Source of the DNA: Thermoanaerobaculia bacterium
GTDB lineage: Bacteria; Acidobacteriota; Thermoanaerobaculia; Multivoradales; J023
Reading direction: 5' to 3'
Assembly (NCBI GenBank): GCA_030431255.1
Contig: JAUIJL010000005.1
Location: 279,313-343,312 of the forward strand
Length of the DNA stretch: 64,000 nucleotides
Part shown: positions 61,789 to 64,000 of the stretch, in pieces
Numbering within the stretch: position 1 is the first letter of the stretch
Layout of the letters: each line of letters begins with the position of its first letter
The notes under the pieces: generated by a model
Seen by the model: only the letters and a program-made list of their open reading frames with translations
What the model was told of the DNA's origin: nothing
The model's database searches: none
Translations under genes and position numbers: made by a program

Positions 61789-62874
61789 ATGATCGAAGCA
61801 CGGGGGCTGACCCGACGCTACGGAGAATTCACCGCGGTCCGAGATATTTCCTTTTCGGTGCCCGACCGGGAAATCCTGGGGATCCTGGGGCCCAACGGGG
61901 CCGGCAAGACCACCACCATCCGCATGATGACCGGTTTCCTGCCGCCGACCGCAGGGCAAGTCACCCTCGACGGCGTGGATCTGCACGAGCATCCCAACCA
62001 AGCCCGGAAGAAGCTCGGATATCTGCCGGAAAACGTAGCGCTCTACCCGGAAATGCGGGTCGTGGAATATCTCCGTTACCGGGCCCGTCTGGCCGGCCTG
62101 GCGCGCTCCACAACCCAAAACGCCATCGATGAGGCCTTGGCAGGCTGCCTGCTCGAGCCGGTGCGCTCGCAGATCATCTCCACCCTGTCGAAGGGCTACC
62201 GTCAACGGGTCGGTTTGGCCGCGGCCATCCTGCACGGCCCACGGGTGCTGATCCTCGACGAGCCCACGGTGGGGCTGGACCCAAAACAGATCATCGCCAT
62301 TCGCGAGCTGATCAAATCCTTGGGCAAAGATCGCACGCTCCTGCTCTCCACCCACATCCTGCCGGAGGTCGAGCAGATCTGCGATCGTGTCCTGATCATC
62401 GATCGCGGCTCGCTGATCGCCGAGGGAACCCCCTCGGAGCTGCGGGCGAAAAGCGGCGGCAAGGTGGAGGTTCGGGTGACCCTCCAGGACCACAGCGACG
62501 ACGCGGCCGATCTGCTGGGCGGTCTCGACGGAGTGGTCGATGTGCGCCGGGACGAATCCACCGTCGGCCGCTTTCGCCTGGCATGCGGCGAGCAGGATAT
62601 CCGCCGTGACGTCTTCGAGCTGGTGGTGGACCGGGGCTGGGCGTTGGTCGAGCTTTCCGAGCAGAGATTGTCCTTGGAAGAAGTCTTCGTGCGCCTGACC
62701 GGGGAATCACAGCCCGGGGAATCACAGACCATGGAATCACAGACCGCCGACTCTGACCGGTTCTCCGAGGCATCCCCAAGTGATGCGGACCCGGACGAGC
62801 CATTCGAGGACGCCGACACCGAGTCGTCGATCCAGGAGTCGACCCCTGAGCCCGCCCAAGGGAGGGAATCCTGA
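61789..62874 (+). CDS. ABC transporter ATP-binding protein, GldA/CcmA-like
   Basis: A 361-residue ATPase of the ABC-2 type. Walker A is GPNGAGKTTT, the signature LSKGYRQRVGLA, Walker B VLILDEPTVGLD, and the H-loop LLSTHILPEVEQ. After the ~300-residue core with its C-terminal regulatory part (LSLEEVFVRLTG) comes an acidic low-complexity tail of ~60 residues. The tail starts with three GESQT-type units from 15-bp repeats (62701-62745). The stop overlaps the permease start as TGATG. With the next two genes it forms a GldA/F/G-like set, known from gliding bacteroidetes but widespread in other phyla as an ABC export system of unclear cargo. Confidence 0.92.
   Translation: MIEARGLTRRYGEFTAVRDISFSVPDREILGILGPNGAGKTTTIRMMTGFLPPTAGQVTLDGVDLHEHPNQARKKLGYLPENVALYPEMRVVEYLRYRARLAGLARSTTQNAIDEALAGCLLEPVRSQIISTLSKGYRQRVGLAAAILHGPRVLILDEPTVGLDPKQIIAIRELIKSLGKDRTLLLSTHILPEVEQICDRVLIIDRGSLIAEGTPSELRAKSGGKVEVRVTLQDHSDDAADLLGGLDGVVDVRRDESTVGRFRLACGEQDIRRDVFELVVDRGWALVELSEQRLSLEEVFVRLTGESQPGESQTMESQTADSDRFSEASPSDADPDEPFEDADTESSIQESTPEPAQGRES
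62701..62745. repeat. 15-bp in-frame repeat in the ABC ATPase tail
   Basis: Three units, GGGGAATCACAGCCC, GGGGAATCACAGACC and ATGGAATCACAGACC, encoding GESQP/GESQT/MESQT. Confidence 0.9.
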
Positions 62875-63614
62875 TGCACAGCTTTCTGGCGGTCTTCCAA
62901 CGGGAGCTTCGGGCCTATTTCGTCTCCCCCATGGCCTGGGTCATCCTGACCTTCTTCTTGGTCATCCAAGGCATCATCATTTCCTTGATCGTCGGTTTCC
63001 TGGCCGACCCGCGGGCTCCCGCCGACGTCACCCCGTTCAACTACTTCTTCAGCAGCTTTTTCTTCTGGTTCACCCAGCTGTTTATTACCCCGGTGATCAC
63101 CATGCGGCTGATTTCCGAGGAACGCCGCAGCGGCACGATCGAATCCCTGATGACGGGACCGGTCACCGAGAACCAGGTGGTGTTGGCGAAGTTTCTCTCC
63201 GCCATGGTCTTCTACGCTTTTCTCTGGCTGCCGACCCTCTTCTATCCGGTGTTGGTCGGACGCTACACGGACATCGATTGGGGTCCGCTAGCCTCCGGTT
63301 ATTTGGGCACCCTCGGCATCGGCTCCGTGGCGTTGGCCGCCGGCATGCTCGGATCGAGCTTCACCAAGAACCAAATCGTCGCCGCGGTGTCGAGCTTCGG
63401 CATCCTCATGTTGCTCTTTGCCGTGCCCTGGGCCGACGGTCTGCTCCAGGGCGAGACCATCTCCGACGTGCTGGGCTACCTCAATTGGCTGGACCACATG
63501 GACGAATTCAGCCGCGGCATCGTCGACAGCCGCAGGTTGGTCTACTACCTCACCACCACCGCGCTCTTTCTCTTTTTCACCGGCCGGGCGCTCGAAGCCA
63601 AGAAGTGGAAATGA
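62874..63614 (+). CDS. ABC-2 type permease, GldF-like
   Basis: A 246-residue inner-membrane permease with six predicted helices. N-terminal AVFQRELRAYFVSPMAWVIL and the cytoplasmic segment RLISEERRSGTIESLMTGPV are typical of the ABC-2/GldF family. ATG 62874 shares its A with the ATPase stop (TGATG), so the two are co-translated. It ends in GRALEAKKWK, followed after 12 bases by the GldG-like gene. Confidence 0.92.
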   Translation: MHSFLAVFQRELRAYFVSPMAWVILTFFLVIQGIIISLIVGFLADPRAPADVTPFNYFFSSFFFWFTQLFITPVITMRLISEERRSGTIESLMTGPVTENQVVLAKFLSAMVFYAFLWLPTLFYPVLVGRYTDIDWGPLASGYLGTLGIGSVALAAGMLGSSFTKNQIVAAVSSFGILMLLFAVPWADGLLQGETISDVLGYLNWLDHMDEFSRGIVDSRRLVYYLTTTALFLFFTGRALEAKKWK

Positions 63615-63626
63615 GGAGCCGATTCC

Positions 63627-64000
63627 ATGACTGAATCCACACATCAGACCCCTATGAAATCCACGGACGACGCACCGAGCTCTGCCTCCCGCAACGCGCT
63701 GCTCCAAGGCACCACCCTTTCCCTGGCGGTGATCGTGGTCACCATCCTCTTCCTATTGCTCAACTATTTGAGCATGCGCCACTACAAACGTTGGGATTGG
63801 ACCAGCGCCGAGCTCTACACCCTGTCTGAAAAGTCCAAGCAGGTGGTGCGCGATCTCGACCGAGACGTGGACATCATCGTGCTTTTGGACCCGGCCTCGG
63901 AGCTCTACACCGCGGCCAGCGAGCTTTTGGATCGCTACGAAGCCACCAACCCCCAGCGTATCGAACGGCGAGACATGGACGCCGCCAAGGATTTGCTCGC
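63627..64000 (+). CDS. GldG-like ABC transport auxiliary protein (partial, runs off the window)
   Basis: Only the first 124 codons are present. ATG 63627 has GAGGAG at 63613-63618. A polar start is followed by one membrane helix (LSLAVIVVTILFLLLNYLS) and then KRWDWTSAELYTLSEKSKQV, the family's conserved segment after the helix, leading into a periplasmic domain (VDIIVLLDPASELY). It is the third gene of the GldA/F/G-like set. Confidence 0.88.
   Translation, partial: MTESTHQTPMKSTDDAPSSASRNALLQGTTLSLAVIVVTILFLLLNYLSMRHYKRWDWTSAELYTLSEKSKQVVRDLDRDVDIIVLLDPASELYTAASELLDRYEATNPQRIERRDMDAAKDLL

Noticed and set aside
1-64000. tRNA, rRNA, riboswitch or prophage features
   Set aside because: Intergenic regions were scanned by eye for cloverleaf-like stems, conserved RNA motifs, integrases and transposases; none was convincing.

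Overview
The window is GC-rich, densely coded DNA, almost certainly chromosomal and most consistent with a member of the Acidobacteriota. The best clues are two full-length orphan MacB/FtsX-type duplicated permeases (the ADOP family, typical of acidobacteria) at 24753-27167 and 56096-58579, and a VWFA-related secreted protein of the acidobacterial type at 37035-38867. CHAT, PEGA-kinase, M16, S9 and GldA-type ABC genes fit the same picture. No rRNA, tRNA, CRISPR array, transposase or phage gene was recognised. The assignment is by family content only.

Left part (1-13.4 kb): an ABC ATPase and a small unknown gene, then a minus-strand pair made of a PilJ/PAS histidine kinase and a large multidomain nitric oxide synthase (NOS). 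A FixJ-type response regulator is transcribed divergently from the kinase. This reads as a nitric-oxide-producing module with its own signalling pair. The NOS oxygenase core is well preserved, but the globin-like and reductase-like domains appear to have lost their usual cofactor ligands. An FtsX-like permease, a broken phospholipase D gene, an Old Yellow Enzyme homologue and a DUF3667 membrane protein follow.

Middle (13.4-45 kb): a methyltransferase; a secreted protein of unknown function; an ECF sigma / anti-sigma / exported TPR-CHAT protease operon; a secreted protein with a GFESGD tail; a PQQ-type beta-propeller protein; the first ADOP permease; a beta-lactamase-fold lipoprotein; an operon of metallophosphoesterase, PEGA Ser/Thr kinase and two M16 peptidase subunits; small DUF883-like proteins; a YihY/BrkB protein; the VWFA protein; a NUDIX hydrolase; a GAF-sigma54 regulator with a DUF4097 protein; and two uncharacterised proteins.

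Right part (45-64 kb): a compact, translationally coupled chemosensory operon. It holds CheW, a Tat-exported periplasmic binding protein, an MCP, a CheA-REC hybrid, two more CheW-like proteins, a degenerate receiver-DUF4388 protein and a receiver-Roadblock protein, without adaptation enzymes. It is followed by the second ADOP permease, an S9 peptidase with a small coiled-coil partner, and the start of a GldA/F/G-like ABC operon running off the end.

A theme across the whole window is short tandem repeat arrays with unrelated unit sequences, at least 15 of them. Every array inside a gene has a unit of 15, 18 or 24 bp, which preserves frame. The intergenic ones have units of 14, 15, 17, 18 or 19 bp. 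They shape a signal peptide, linkers and protein tails, and suggest a genome-wide habit of local slippage or duplication.
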